Below, in pieces: positions 1 through 11,148 of a stretch of 64,000 nucleotides of DNA (position 1 is the stretch's first letter; every line of letters begins with the position of its first letter). The translations under genes and the position numbers were made by a program. Under the pieces are notes generated by a model that saw only the letters and a list, made by a program, of their open reading frames with translations, was not told where the DNA came from and made no database searches. This DNA comes from Methanocaldococcus infernus ME (GTDB lineage: Archaea > AGJL01 > Methanococci > Methanococcales > Methanocaldococcaceae), in assembly GCF_000092305.1 (NCBI RefSeq), contig NC_014122.1, forward strand, positions 1,077,390-1,141,389. Reading direction: 5' to 3'.

Positions 1-237
1 TATTAAATTTATACCAAAATAACATTTCTTTATAGGGTTTAATATTCTTAATCCTATATAGCTTGTGCTACCATTTATATATTTTAAATATTCATTTTTT
101 TTCAATCCAAGGATAGCCCCTAAAATTCCATAAATTGTAGTTTTTGGTATTATATCATAAGTTAATGGGCTTGTTGTTGTGTATATTTTTTTAAAATGTC
201 CATAATCAGCCCAGATATCAAAAACTAAAACATTCAT
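1..237 (-). CDS. cas5: Cas5, type I-B Cascade subunit (3' part missing)
   Basis: Cas5 belongs to the RAMP fold and caps the 5' handle of the crRNA in the Cascade surveillance complex. Only the first 79 residues lie in the window; the frame is open to base 1. The start (MNVLVFDIWADYGHFKK) is the usual Cas5 N-terminal beta strand, followed by a TTSPLTYDIIPKTTIYGILGAILG stretch split by family convention around the PxTxxGxLGAIxG-type motif. An ATG at 237 follows GGTGAAGG. It lies 26 bp after cas7 in the same direction, so it is the third gene of a cas8b-cas7-cas5 operon. The family call is firm; the Cas5b subtype is inferred from the neighbours. Confidence 0.88.
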   Translation of the reverse strand, partial: MNVLVFDIWADYGHFKKIYTTTSPLTYDIIPKTTIYGILGAILGLKKNEYLKYINGSTSYIGLRILNPIKKCYFGINLI

Positions 238-263
238 ATCCTTCACCAAAAAATAAAGAAAGT

Positions 264-1151
264 TTATAAAGTTATCTCTTTAAATGGTAAGTCTGAAGTT
301 TTAAAGTCAAATTCTTCTCCATTATAAACTAACTTTAATCTCTTGTCCCAAATATACTCAATACTTTCAATTTTATCTTTATTCTCTTTTAGTAGGTTAA
401 TTAGCTCAGTTAAATCTAATTTGTAATCCTTAACATCCCTAATTTTTTCATCTTCTACATTAGAGATTAATTTTAAACTCCTATCTAAGTCTCCAATATG
501 GTAGTTTTTCTCTTTATAGTTAACCTTTATCAACAATCTTGGAGTATGCCCTACTTTACTTCTACTAATAAGATTTTTTGTTCCATTCCACATAGCTTCA
601 ATTAATTTTTTAATATCCTCTTCTGTCAATTTTGTAGTTTTTGCAGCATTCTCATTAATTATCCCATAAAATGCTATTAATGAATATGGAACTACCCAAT
701 ATTCTGTAAAAGTTCCCTGGCTTTTTCCTTCTTTTGAAGGCATTACAGTAGTTCCCTTTATTAATTTTAAAGAAACTCTGTGTAAGCTTCTCCCAAACCT
801 AAATTGAACTGGTCCTGTAAGAGCTATAGGATTTCCTTTAACAGCTATTGTAGCCCCAAATAGTCTAATATCAATTAATTTTAGTAAGTCTTCTTCTTTT
901 TCTATTTTTAACTCTTTTAGCCTATCTTCCTTTGTTTTTAATTCACCTTTTTCATCTCTTACTTCTTTTATAAATATATCTTCTCCAATACTGTCTAAGT
1001 AATCTCTAATAGTTCTTTTCAACCTTACATCTGTAACTATATTGATCCCAGTTTCTTCATCAATTCTTGGCTTGTTCTCATCTAATGGATCTCCATTTGG
1101 ATTGGCATCTTTAACATCATATAAGAATAAAATTTCACTTCTTTTTATCAT
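264..1151 (-). CDS. cas7: Cas7 (Csh2 family), type I-B Cascade backbone
   Basis: This 295-residue protein is the crRNA-binding backbone subunit of type I-B Cascade, present in several copies along the guide. The N-terminus carries the Csh2/Cas7 hallmark DVKDANPNGDP (about residues 12-22) and then DVRLKRTIRDYL; a GRSLHRVSLKLIKG segment follows mid-protein. Length is normal for Csh2. The ATG overlaps the cas8b stop codon (ATGA), which implies translational coupling. It is the middle gene of the minus-strand effector operon. No cas3 is visible; it would be expected beyond the left edge after cas5. Confidence 0.95.
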   Translation of the reverse strand: MIKRSEILFLYDVKDANPNGDPLDENKPRIDEETGINIVTDVRLKRTIRDYLDSIGEDIFIKEVRDEKGELKTKEDRLKELKIEKEEDLLKLIDIRLFGATIAVKGNPIALTGPVQFRFGRSLHRVSLKLIKGTTVMPSKEGKSQGTFTEYWVVPYSLIAFYGIINENAAKTTKLTEEDIKKLIEAMWNGTKNLISRSKVGHTPRLLIKVNYKEKNYHIGDLDRSLKLISNVEDEKIRDVKDYKLDLTELINLLKENKDKIESIEYIWDKRLKLVYNGEEFDFKTSDLPFKEITL

Positions 1152-2944
1152 TCTTCATCCCCTCCTTTTCCTTTAAACCTATCACTCATAGCCATACCCA
1201 AAGAAAAGATATATGAGATTTCATTATTTGTTAATTTCCAATCGTCTCCAGCTTTAACAAAATATTCAGCAACTTTTTCTCTTAATTTTTTGTAGTATAA
1301 AGTATTATCTTCTTGTTCATATTCCATAAGCTTTTGAATAGCTTCTTTAAAAATATATTCAACTCTCTTTTTATCTAACTTTAAGCCATAAAGTTTGGAT
1401 TGGAAAGGTTTTGATCCTCTCTTTTTATATTGAAGAGAGAGGAGTTTATTCACTAAAATACCTAATAAAAAGACACATTTTTTCTCATCTCTATCAAAAA
1501 ATCCTTTATAATTATTAAAGAATTCATCAATTTCATCATAAAGATAGTATTCTTTATTGTCTCCCATGATCTCACCATTCAGGATATTCAAGTTTATCAA
1601 GAAAAGGAGAATCATAAATGACTTGTATGCTGATAATTCAAAAGGCTCATCTTTGACAAACTTGGCTCTAATTTTTGATATAAAACCATTTATTAATTGA
1701 TAGTAATCAACTTTTTTATTTGATATTATAATATTTAATAATCTTAAAAAGTCCTCATTGCCAAAAAATTCTTTTATGTATCCAAGTCTGAATCTTAAGC
1801 CTTCCCTATCATCAAAATTTTTTAATATATTTTTGAAATATTCTCTTTCTTTTTTTGAGAGTTTCTTATATTTTAATTTAAAATATTTGAATATACCATA
1901 GTTTTCTACTCTATCAATTTCAGCATATAATTTAGCAAATCTTGATGGAAGAATATCTTCAATCATTTGTGTAATTTTAAAATCATTTCCTTCTTTAAAG
2001 AACATAAATGTTATGTACATGTAAATATCTTTTTTTGAAAGATTTTCAAATAGCTTTTTCTCTCTATAGGAATAGTCTTTAGTTCCAAATTCTTCAGCCA
2101 TCTTCTCTAATCTCTTTAAAACATCTCCAATATACTTTTCATCTAAAACTTTTGGGATAATGTAAAGATCATTGCCATAAAATTTTACTCTTAAATGTTC
2201 ATCTAAGTAGTTCTTTCCCTCTTTAATATATAAGGCACACTTTAAACATATTGGAAAGGTTTTCCAAGCTTCATTTGGCTTTAAACCACTAACATTTCCA
2301 ATCTTATCTATAGTATAAAATTTAAATTCTCTAAATAGTCCAAAAACCTCCCCTTCTTTGTTACAAATTGAACAAACCCCTTTTCCTTTTGCAACAACAT
2401 TCCCTGTTTTCATGTAATAATAGTCCATAGTGGCTTTATATATGAAGTATTCTTTAAATTCTTCTATATCTCCAACATATATTTCCTCATTTCCTCTTTT
2501 AAAAGTCAGAGTTAAAATGATTCCCTCATTTGGATATCTTTTTTTTAATTTTTTAATATCTTCAATTATTTGTTTCTCCTTTTCTTTAAGTACTTGTTCT
2601 AATTTTTTTAAAAATTCAGTTTCTTTATATTTTTTTGCATCACTAACAGCTTTTAATATTTTATTTTTAAATGTTTTTTCTGGTTCTGTTAACTTAGATG
2701 TTGGACTTAGGTCAGCTCCTCTTGCAGATCCTTTTTTGTAAAGTAATTTTAATATTAGAGATTTATCAAAACTATCATCAAAAACCCCTAAATAGTTAAA
2801 ATTTTCATCAAAGGTTATTTTAAAAATAATATTATATTTATTGTCAATATTTGGATTCTCTACAAGTATTGATAAGGGATTGTTAATATCTTTTTCTTCT
2901 TTTTTAATGATGTATTTACCAATTGCTGCTACACTTGATAGCAT
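1148..2944 (-). CDS. cas8b: Cas8b (Csh1 family), type I-B large subunit
   Basis: Cas8b is the large Cascade subunit that recognises the PAM. The protein is about 598 residues from the ATG at 2944, which is preceded by GGTGAT; a longer reading frame begins upstream at 3004 but lacks a ribosome-binding site and runs through the divergent promoter, so I reject it. Paired cysteines CSIC (about residues 191-194) and CLKC (about 233-236) form the zinc-finger-like element typical of the Csh1/TM1802 family. The long, basic, helix-rich C-terminal half agrees with a small-subunit-like domain. First gene of the cas8b-cas7-cas5 operon, divergent from cas1. Confidence 0.9.
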   Translation of the reverse strand: MLSSVAAIGKYIIKKEEKDINNPLSILVENPNIDNKYNIIFKITFDENFNYLGVFDDSFDKSLILKLLYKKGSARGADLSPTSKLTEPEKTFKNKILKAVSDAKKYKETEFLKKLEQVLKEKEKQIIEDIKKLKKRYPNEGIILTLTFKRGNEEIYVGDIEEFKEYFIYKATMDYYYMKTGNVVAKGKGVCSICNKEGEVFGLFREFKFYTIDKIGNVSGLKPNEAWKTFPICLKCALYIKEGKNYLDEHLRVKFYGNDLYIIPKVLDEKYIGDVLKRLEKMAEEFGTKDYSYREKKLFENLSKKDIYMYITFMFFKEGNDFKITQMIEDILPSRFAKLYAEIDRVENYGIFKYFKLKYKKLSKKEREYFKNILKNFDDREGLRFRLGYIKEFFGNEDFLRLLNIIISNKKVDYYQLINGFISKIRAKFVKDEPFELSAYKSFMILLFLINLNILNGEIMGDNKEYYLYDEIDEFFNNYKGFFDRDEKKCVFLLGILVNKLLSLQYKKRGSKPFQSKLYGLKLDKKRVEYIFKEAIQKLMEYEQEDNTLYYKKLREKVAEYFVKAGDDWKLTNNEISYIFSLGMAMSDRFKGKGGDEE

Positions 2945-3015
2945 AGTTATCACCAGTTTGATATATATAACTGAATAATCATATATAACTTTTAAGATTT
3001 TCAACTGGTGAAGTT
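2945..3015. promoter_or_regulatory. Divergent cas8b / cas1 promoter region with inverted repeat
   Basis: This 71-bp gap drives both cas operons. Two TATA-like boxes are visible: ATATATATAA at 2961-2970, about 46 bp before the cas1 ATG, and CATATATAA at 2980-2988, about 36 bp before the cas8b ATG on the other strand. An imperfect inverted repeat brackets them: CACCAGTTTGA at 2951-2961 and TCAACTGGTG at 3001-3010. Each arm contains the Shine-Dalgarno core of the gene on its side, so part of the symmetry may come only from the two ribosome-binding sites. A regulator site is possible but unproven. Confidence 0.6.
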
Positions 3016-4014
3016 ATGGACATTATATTAAAATCTTATGGATTTTTTATATATAAAAAAGGAGATAGGTTTATTTTTGAAGTTAAAGAAAATGGAGAAG
3101 TAAAGAAAGTTGAGATCTCTGCAAGTAAAGTTAAAAGAATAATTTTAGGAAAAGATGGAACTATTACTACATCAGCAATTAACTTAGCAATAGAATACAA
3201 TATTCCAATAATATTTTTAAAAAATGAGGATCCTACAGCAATGATATGGCATTGTAAGTTAGGTAAGACTGGAAAAATAAGAAGAAATCAGATAAAGTTT
3301 TCAGACACTATTGAAGGAATGAAATATGCATCAAAATGGATTGAAAGAAAAATGAAAAATCAAATAGATTTTTTAAAAGAGCTTAAAAAGAACCATGGTA
3401 AGAAAGGAGATTTTAACAAAATAATTGATAATATAAAAGAGTGTATTGATGATTTAAATAGATACTTAAATAATACAAAGGAAAATTTAGGGACTGTTAG
3501 AGACACTATTATTGGAATTGAAGGGACTGCCTCAAAATACTATTTTAAAGGAATTAATTTAGCTCTTCCAGAAAAATATAAATTTAGTGAGAGAAGTAGA
3601 AGACCTGCAAAGGATAGGTTTAATGCTCTACTAAATTATGGTTATGGAATGCTTTATCCAGTTGTAGAAAAAGCTTGTATAGTTTCTGGTTTAGATCCAT
3701 ATATTGGATTTATACATTCTGATGGATATAATAAGAGGTCATTAGTCTATGATATAATAGAGATATATAGAATTTATGTGGATAAAGGAGTTGTAAGTTT
3801 TATAAATAAAAAGAAAGTAAAAGATGAGTTTTTTATTAAACTACATAATGGAGTAGCCTTGTCAGATACAGGAATTAAAGAGTTTGCAGCATTCATAAAT
3901 GAATATATATTTGATAAAGAGCTTGAGATTTATAAAAAGAGATATAAATTTCCTGATGCTATACAAAAGGAATGTTATAAAATTGCAAATGATATAAGGG
4001 AGAGATATTTATGA
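3016..4014 (+). CDS. cas1: Cas1, CRISPR adaptation integrase
   Basis: Cas1 is the metal-dependent integrase that, with Cas2, inserts new spacers next to the leader. The protein has 332 residues, normal for type I-B Cas1. The expected catalytic residues are visible: E169 in GIEGTAS, H234 in FIHSDGYNKRSLVYD, and the acidic D246/E249 following it. The N-terminal beta domain and the helical catalytic domain are both complete. The ATG at 3016 follows GGTGAAGTT. cas2 starts inside its stop codon and cas4 follows, so the three form one adaptation operon. Confidence 0.97.
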   Translation: MDIILKSYGFFIYKKGDRFIFEVKENGEVKKVEISASKVKRIILGKDGTITTSAINLAIEYNIPIIFLKNEDPTAMIWHCKLGKTGKIRRNQIKFSDTIEGMKYASKWIERKMKNQIDFLKELKKNHGKKGDFNKIIDNIKECIDDLNRYLNNTKENLGTVRDTIIGIEGTASKYYFKGINLALPEKYKFSERSRRPAKDRFNALLNYGYGMLYPVVEKACIVSGLDPYIGFIHSDGYNKRSLVYDIIEIYRIYVDKGVVSFINKKKVKDEFFIKLHNGVALSDTGIKEFAAFINEYIFDKELEIYKKRYKFPDAIQKECYKIANDIRERYL

Positions 4015-4295
4015 TTTATGTAATTTATGATATAAGTGATGATAAAATTAGAAAAAAAGTTTCTGATAAGTGTTTAAATTATGGATTATTAAGAATCCAA
4101 AAAAGTGTATTTGCGGGAAATCTAAACAAAAATAGAATTGATGAATTAAGAGTTTTCTGTGAGAATATTATTGAAGAGAATGACAAAGTTTACATAATTG
4201 AAGTTTGTGAAAAGTGTTTTGGAAAGTTAATTTGTATTGGTGAAGAATTTGATAAGGAGTTAGTTAATGACTCTAAAAAAACTATGGTGCTCTAA
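4011..4295 (+). CDS. cas2: Cas2, CRISPR adaptation subunit
   Basis: Cas2 dimerises and bridges two Cas1 dimers in the spacer-integration complex. The 94-residue protein begins MIYVIYDISDDK, the ferredoxin-like first strand with the conserved aspartate, and has the QKSVFAG segment typical of Cas2. The ATG overlaps the cas1 stop by 4 nt (ATGA). Length is typical. It contains an unusual pair of cysteines (CEKCFGKLIC) in the C-terminal third. Confidence 0.95.
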   Translation: MIYVIYDISDDKIRKKVSDKCLNYGLLRIQKSVFAGNLNKNRIDELRVFCENIIEENDKVYIIEVCEKCFGKLICIGEEFDKELVNDSKKTMVL

Positions 4296-4296
4296 A

Positions 4297-4887
4297 ATGG
4301 AATTTGATATGATAACAGTGTCAGATGTTATTGAATACTTATACTGTCCAAGATTTGTTTATTTTGAGAGAGTTTTAGGAATTCTTCAACATGAGGAAAA
4401 AAGAGAAAAAGTTTTAATTGGAAGGCATATTCATGAGCTGAAAGAAAAAATAAATAAAAACTATATCAGAAAATCAATAAATGCTAAATCAAAATATTCA
4501 AATGTTTATCTATCATCTAAGAAATACAAAATAGTTGGGATTGTAGATGAAGTTTTAGAATTAAATGATGGAAGCTTTTCACCTCTAGACTATAAGTTTG
4601 CAGAGTATAAAAGTAGATTATTTAAAACATATAAGTATCAATCTGTTTTGTATGGCTTATTGATTAAAGAAAATTTTAATGTCAATGTAAATAAAGGGTT
4701 TATAGTTTATGTGAGAAGTGGAAATCTTATTAAAGAAATTAAATTCAAAAAAGAAGATTTTAAAAAAGCTATTGAATTCATTAAACTTATATTTGAGATT
4801 ATTGAAGATGAAAAATTTCCCATAGATATTAAAGTTAATAAAAAGAAATGTATTGATTGTTGTTATAGAAATTTATGCTGCCTTTAG
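4297..4887 (+). CDS. cas4: Cas4, Fe-S exonuclease of CRISPR adaptation
   Basis: Cas4 is a RecB-type nuclease that trims prespacers and checks the PAM. I choose the ATG at 4297 (196 residues), one base after the cas2 stop and downstream of GGTG; the frame also opens at 4267 inside cas2 but that start has no ribosome-binding site. The iron-sulfur cysteines are a single Cys in YLYCPRF near the N-terminus and a C-terminal CIDCC...CC cluster. RecB motifs are present: GRHIHELK, GIVDEVLEL, PLDYKFAE and QSVLYG. The gene ends at the leader of the first array. Confidence 0.93.
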   Translation: MEFDMITVSDVIEYLYCPRFVYFERVLGILQHEEKREKVLIGRHIHELKEKINKNYIRKSINAKSKYSNVYLSSKKYKIVGIVDEVLELNDGSFSPLDYKFAEYKSRLFKTYKYQSVLYGLLIKENFNVNVNKGFIVYVRSGNLIKEIKFKKEDFKKAIEFIKLIFEIIEDEKFPIDIKVNKKKCIDCCYRNLCCL

Positions 4888-5339
4888 AAGGAAACTTTTA
4901 TAAGAAACTTTTAGAAAAAGTTTCATCAAAAGGAATTAGTTTGATGGGTTTTTATTTTTTTGTTATTAGTTATTTGGATATCGCTATTAACGTTTTTAAT
5001 TAAGTTTTCTTGCTTTTATATAGGGGTTGTTGAAAATTGGTACGAGAAAATTGGGGAAAAGTAATACTGATTTTTTCGTTGGAGAATTGTGATTTTTTAG
5101 TTTTTTGGTTTGTTTGCTGTTATTTTATATGTTTTAGGTTTAGTTAGGAGTTGTTTTTAGTGAAATAAGGGTTAATTGCTGAGCTTTATTTTAACGGTTG
5201 TGCATAGTATTTTTAAATGGAGGGAACAATCTTTCTTACTTTTATATAGGGGTTCAATAATCAACCAGTAAGAAAACTCGGGTTTAAAAAGAAAGTTTTT
5301 TATAGGAGTTTTGATATAAAATAAGGACAGACATTAAGG
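4888..5339 (+). promoter_or_regulatory. CRISPR leader 1
   Basis: This 452-bp gene-free stretch lies between cas4 and the first repeat of array 1. It is nearly identical over most of its length to the stretch before array 2 (33232-33666), so it is a leader. It opens with a perfect 9-bp hairpin, GAAACTTTT-AGA-AAAAGTTTC (4904-4924). A TATA-like motif CTTTTATATAGGGGTT occurs twice, at 5013-5028 and 5239-5254; the second is about 95 bp before the first repeat. The plus strand is rich in T and G. New spacers should enter at its right edge. Confidence 0.85.
4904..4924. repeat. Leader hairpin GAAACTTTT-AGA-AAAAGTTTC
   Basis: A perfect 9-bp stem with a 3-nt loop, 17 nt after the cas4 stop codon. Further copies occur at 33106-33126 (imperfect), 33131-33151 and 33232-33252, just after the argG stop codon. 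It marks the outer edge of leader homology in both places. It could also act as a transcription terminator or mRNA end for the upstream gene. Confidence 0.75.
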
Positions 5340-5885
5340 GTTTGAATCGCCAGTCCATTAAAACAAGGATGGAAACTAAGTATCAATTTCTAATGTACCT
5401 TGGGTATCTGGGTTTGAATCGCCAGTCCATTAAAACAAGGATGGAAACCTTGTGCTTTTTCTTCTTGCCATTATCTCATTCCTCGTTTGAATCGCCAGTC
5501 CATTAAAACAAGGATGGAAACAGATGGACGGGTTGTTTTCTCATATCAATGATTTGTGTTTGAATCGCCAGTCCATTAAAACAAGGATGGAAACTTCACA
5601 GGAGTATGTTTAGGTGGTGGAAAATCAGATTCGTTTGAATCGCCAGTCCATTAAAACAAGGATGGAAACATAAAATAAGAGCGTATTCTCTAAAAAACTT
5701 TGGCTTGTTTGAATCGCCAGTCCATTAAAACAAGGATGGAAACCCCAGCAGATCTATGTCCTCCATTCCCGAGGAAAATGTGTTTGAATCGCCAGTCCAT
5801 TAAAACAAGGATGGAAACCTTTTGCAGTTTTTAGGATGTGCATTTAACCAAACAAAAGTTTGAATCGCCAGTCCATTAAAACAAG
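5340..5885 (+). CRISPR. CRISPR array 1, 37-nt repeat, 8 repeats (last truncated), 7 spacers
   Basis: The 37-nt repeat begins GTTTGAATCGCCAGTCC and ends AAGGATGGAAAC. Repeats start at 5340, 5412, 5485, 5558, 5633, 5707, 5782 and 5858. The first seven are identical; the last keeps only 28 nt (5858-5885) and stops 5 nt before the next open frame. Spacers are 35-39 nt. A TCCAT/ATGGA stem can form and the repeat ends in ATGGAAAC, the expected 8-nt handle left by Cas6 in type I-B. The leader is on the left, so transcription is rightward. It directly follows the cas1-cas2-cas4 operon. Confidence 0.98.
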
Positions 5886-5890
5886 AAAAA

Positions 5891-6273
5891 ATGAAAAACA
5901 TGATAGAAATTAGAGGAAAAAACAAGGAAGAAATTCTAAAGAAGATTGAGAGCTTAGGAGAGCATGAGGAAATATATATAAATAAAGAGCTTGATAGAGA
6001 TATAGCTATAGCTCTCCTGGAAAATGTTGAGCCTTCTAAAATATATATCCCCATATCTAAATATAAAAGAAGCTCAAAGAAAATTCTTAAAGCTCTTGAG
6101 AAAATAGGAGTTGAAGTAATTCCAATTAAAGCCAAGGTTGGGAAGCCAACAAATATAGATAAAATTATAAAAAAATACTTAGATAAGAAGCCTAAGGAAA
6201 TAGCTGAGCTTACAGGAATTAACTTAAAAACTGTTGAATATCACTACTACAAGCTAAAAAAGAGGGAAAAGGG

Positions 6274-6298
<25 letters not shown>
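5891..6298 (+). CDS. Uncharacterised HTH-containing protein
   Basis: A 135-residue soluble protein. The C-terminal part (about residues 95-125: KPKEIAELTGINLKTVEYH) looks like a helix-turn-helix, so DNA binding is plausible. The N-terminal half alternates strands and helices and loosely resembles the DUF1699 family; that is a weak guess. The ATG at 5891 lies only 5 nt after a truncated CRISPR repeat and has no clear Shine-Dalgarno sequence; an ATG at 5900 is the alternative. There is no room for its own promoter outside the array, so it may be transcribed from the CRISPR leader. It overlaps the trkA-like gene by 25 nt. Confidence 0.7.
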
Positions 6299-8883
<2,585 letters not shown>

Positions 8884-8891
<8 letters not shown>

Positions 8892-9627
8892 CCTCTTCTT
8901 CCTTCTTATGCTCTTCAAGAATCTTATCTAAAACCTTGGCTATCTTATCACAGCTTAACTTCTCCACCCTTCCATCAATGTGTATAAAGCAGGCATCAAC
9001 ATTTTCTGCCTTAATGTTCTCATTAACCTTATATAGTGAATATAGAGCTAACCTTAATCCCTCTTCTAAGTCCATGTCTTCCTTATACTCCTTTTCTAAG
9101 ATTTCCATAACTGTCTGTCTTCCACTACCTATAGCTGTGGCTTTATACTCTATTAAAGCTCCACTTGGGTCTGTTTCAAATAACCTTCCTTCTCCTTTAT
9201 CTATCCCAGCAATTAAGAGAGAAACTCCAAATGGTCTAACTCCTCCATGTTGAGTATAGGCCTGTTTAATATCACAGATCTTCTTAGCCAACAACTCTAT
9301 AGAGATCTCTTCTCCATAGGTAACTCTATAAATTTGAGCCTCTAACCTTGCTCTATCAATTAAAACTCTTGCATCAGCCACCAACCCAGAGGTTGCAGCA
9401 GCTACATGGTCATCAATTTGGTAAATCTTCTCTATAGACCTTATCTTAATTAACTTACTTGTAACTCTTCTATCCACAGCTAAGATAACTCCATCCTTAC
9501 AAACTATTCCTACTGCAGTAGTTCCTCTTTTTACTGCCTCTCTTGCATACTCAACTTGATATAACCTACCTTCAGGGCTAAATACTGTTATAGCCCTGTC
9601 ATAAGCAGTTGGTGGTACAGCTTGCAT
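8884..9627 (-). CDS. psmA: 20S proteasome alpha subunit
   Basis: This protein forms the outer rings and gate of the archaeal 20S proteasome. The 247-residue sequence starts with the alpha-subunit gating segment ([14 protein letters not shown], about residues 9-22), followed by [13 protein letters not shown] and [10 protein letters not shown]. It keeps the N-terminal extension that separates alpha from the autoprocessed beta subunits, and ends in a charged KEEE tail. The ATG follows GGTGAT with 5-6 nt spacing. It is transcribed alone, divergent from wecB. Confidence 0.97.
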
Positions 9628-9703
9628 ATTTAATCACCAAGATTTTATTATAATTAAGGGAACATAATTTCTTAAGATAAAAAATTTTCTAAAGTGATTG
9701 GGA

Positions 9704-10771
9704 ATGATATCAATAGTCTTAGGAACAAGGCCAGAAATTATAAAGCTCTCCCCTATAGTTAGGGCATTGGATGAAATAGAGTATTTTATTGTCCATACCA
9801 ATCAGCACTACTCTGAGAACATGGATAGGGTATTTTTTGAAGAGCTTAACCTTCCAGAGCCAAAGTATAATTTAAATGTTGGTTCTGGTAACCATGGAGA
9901 ACAGACAGGAAAAATGTTAATAAATATAGAAAAAGTTCTATTAAAAGAAAAGCCTAAGGTTGTTATAGTCCAAGGAGATACAAACTCAACACTATCTGGA
10001 GCCTTGGCAGCTTCAAAGTTACATATTAGAGTGGCTCATGTTGAAGCAGGTTTAAGAAGCTATGACAAAAGAATGCCTGAAGAGATTAATAGAATTTTAA
10101 CTGATCATATTAGTGACTATCTATTTGCTCCAACTGAGATAGCTAAGGAGAACTTAATTAAGGAAGGAATTGAGGAAAATAAAATTTTTGTTGTAGGAAA
10201 TACAATAGTTGATGCCACTCTGCAAAATTTAAAAATTGCTGAGAAAGTTATTAAAGATTTTGACTTAGAAGATTATTTTTTATTAACCCTACATAGGGCT
10301 GAAAATGTTGATAACAGAGAGAGGTTAAAGAAGATAGTTGAAGGAATATTAGAGGTTAGTGAAGTATATGAGAAAGATATTATCTTCCCAATCCACCCAA
10401 GAACCAAAAAGAAATTAAAAGAATTTAACTTATTTGATAAGCTAAAGGATAATGAAAGGATAAAAATCATTAATCCAGTAGGATATTTGAAATTTTTAAT
10501 GTTAGAGAAGAATGCTGAATTAATATTAACTGACAGTGGTGGAGTTCAGGAAGAGGCTTGTATATTAAAGGTTCCATGTATAACCTTAAGGGACAATACT
10601 GAACGACCAGAAACTATAAAAGTTGGGGCTAATATCTTAGTAGGAGCCAATAAAGAGAAGCTAATTAAAGCTATAAGTGTTATGCTAAATAAAAAGAGAG
10701 ATTGGGAAAACCCATTTGGAGATGGAAAGAGTGGAGAAAGAATAGTAAAAATATTGAGGGAAGAGCTATGA
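9704..10771 (+). CDS. wecB: UDP-N-acetylglucosamine 2-epimerase
   Basis: The enzyme interconverts UDP-GlcNAc and UDP-ManNAc, feeding surface glycan or N-glycan precursors. The 355-residue protein has GTRPEIIKLSPI near the N-terminus, HVEAGLRSYD, and the C-terminal DSGGVQEEA and ITLRDNTERPET motifs of this GT-B fold family. I use the ATG at 9704 after GTGATTGGG rather than the TTG at 9698. It may supply sugars used with AglB, but that gene is 9 kb away. Its stop overlaps the next start (ATGA). Confidence 0.96.
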   Translation: MISIVLGTRPEIIKLSPIVRALDEIEYFIVHTNQHYSENMDRVFFEELNLPEPKYNLNVGSGNHGEQTGKMLINIEKVLLKEKPKVVIVQGDTNSTLSGALAASKLHIRVAHVEAGLRSYDKRMPEEINRILTDHISDYLFAPTEIAKENLIKEGIEENKIFVVGNTIVDATLQNLKIAEKVIKDFDLEDYFLLTLHRAENVDNRERLKKIVEGILEVSEVYEKDIIFPIHPRTKKKLKEFNLFDKLKDNERIKIINPVGYLKFLMLEKNAELILTDSGGVQEEACILKVPCITLRDNTERPETIKVGANILVGANKEKLIKAISVMLNKKRDWENPFGDGKSGERIVKILREEL

Positions 10772-11148
10772 AGTTATCCTTAAAAACACCATGTACAACT
10801 TGGACATTTGATGAACTAATGGCTTGTGTCTTTGGGATTAAAGTTTTTGATGTTCACCTCTACTTCTATCTTTTAAAGCATGGTCCATTTAAGGTTAATG
10901 AGTTAGCTGAGAAATTAAATAAGAATAGAAGTACAATTCAGAGATCAGTGCAAAATTTAATGAATGCTGGCTTAGTTTATAGGAAACAGGTTAATTTAAA
11001 AGATGGTGGCTACTTCTATCTTTACTATGCTGTTCCATTTGAAGAAGTTAAAGAGAGAATGAAAAGAGAGATTGAAGGATGGTATAAGAAGATGAAGGAT
11101 TGGATTGATAGCATAGAGTTAGAGGATCTGAGGGATTTACATTGTTAG
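10768..11148 (+). CDS. Winged-helix transcriptional regulator
   Basis: A 126-residue DNA-binding protein of MarR/TrmB-like type. The wHTH covers about residues 25-85, with KVNELAEKLNKNRSTIQRSV as the recognition region and a wing at DGGYFYLYY; a charged helix ends the protein. The ATG overlaps the wecB stop and follows TGAGGG. A longer frame opens upstream inside wecB but lacks a ribosome-binding site. The wecB-HTH-RNase Z order is the one I recall from M. jannaschii (MJ1504-1502), which supports the call. Its targets are unknown. Confidence 0.85.
   Translation: MKLSLKTPCTTWTFDELMACVFGIKVFDVHLYFYLLKHGPFKVNELAEKLNKNRSTIQRSVQNLMNAGLVYRKQVNLKDGGYFYLYYAVPFEEVKERMKREIEGWYKKMKDWIDSIELEDLRDLHC

Noticed and set aside
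2430..2741. Plus-strand 103-codon frame inside cas8b.
   Set aside because: Antisense shadow of a well-supported gene.
2945..3004. Longer Cas8b start at 3004.
   Set aside because: It would cover both TATA boxes of the divergent promoter; ATG 2944 has a strong GGTGAT.
4267..4296. Longer N-terminus for Cas4 starting inside cas2.
   Set aside because: No ribosome-binding site there, while ATG 4297 follows GGTG and begins the usual Cas4 N-terminus.
5800..6135. Minus-strand frame of 111 codons over the end of array 1 and the HTH gene.
   Set aside because: It shadows the real gene on the other strand and includes repeat sequence.
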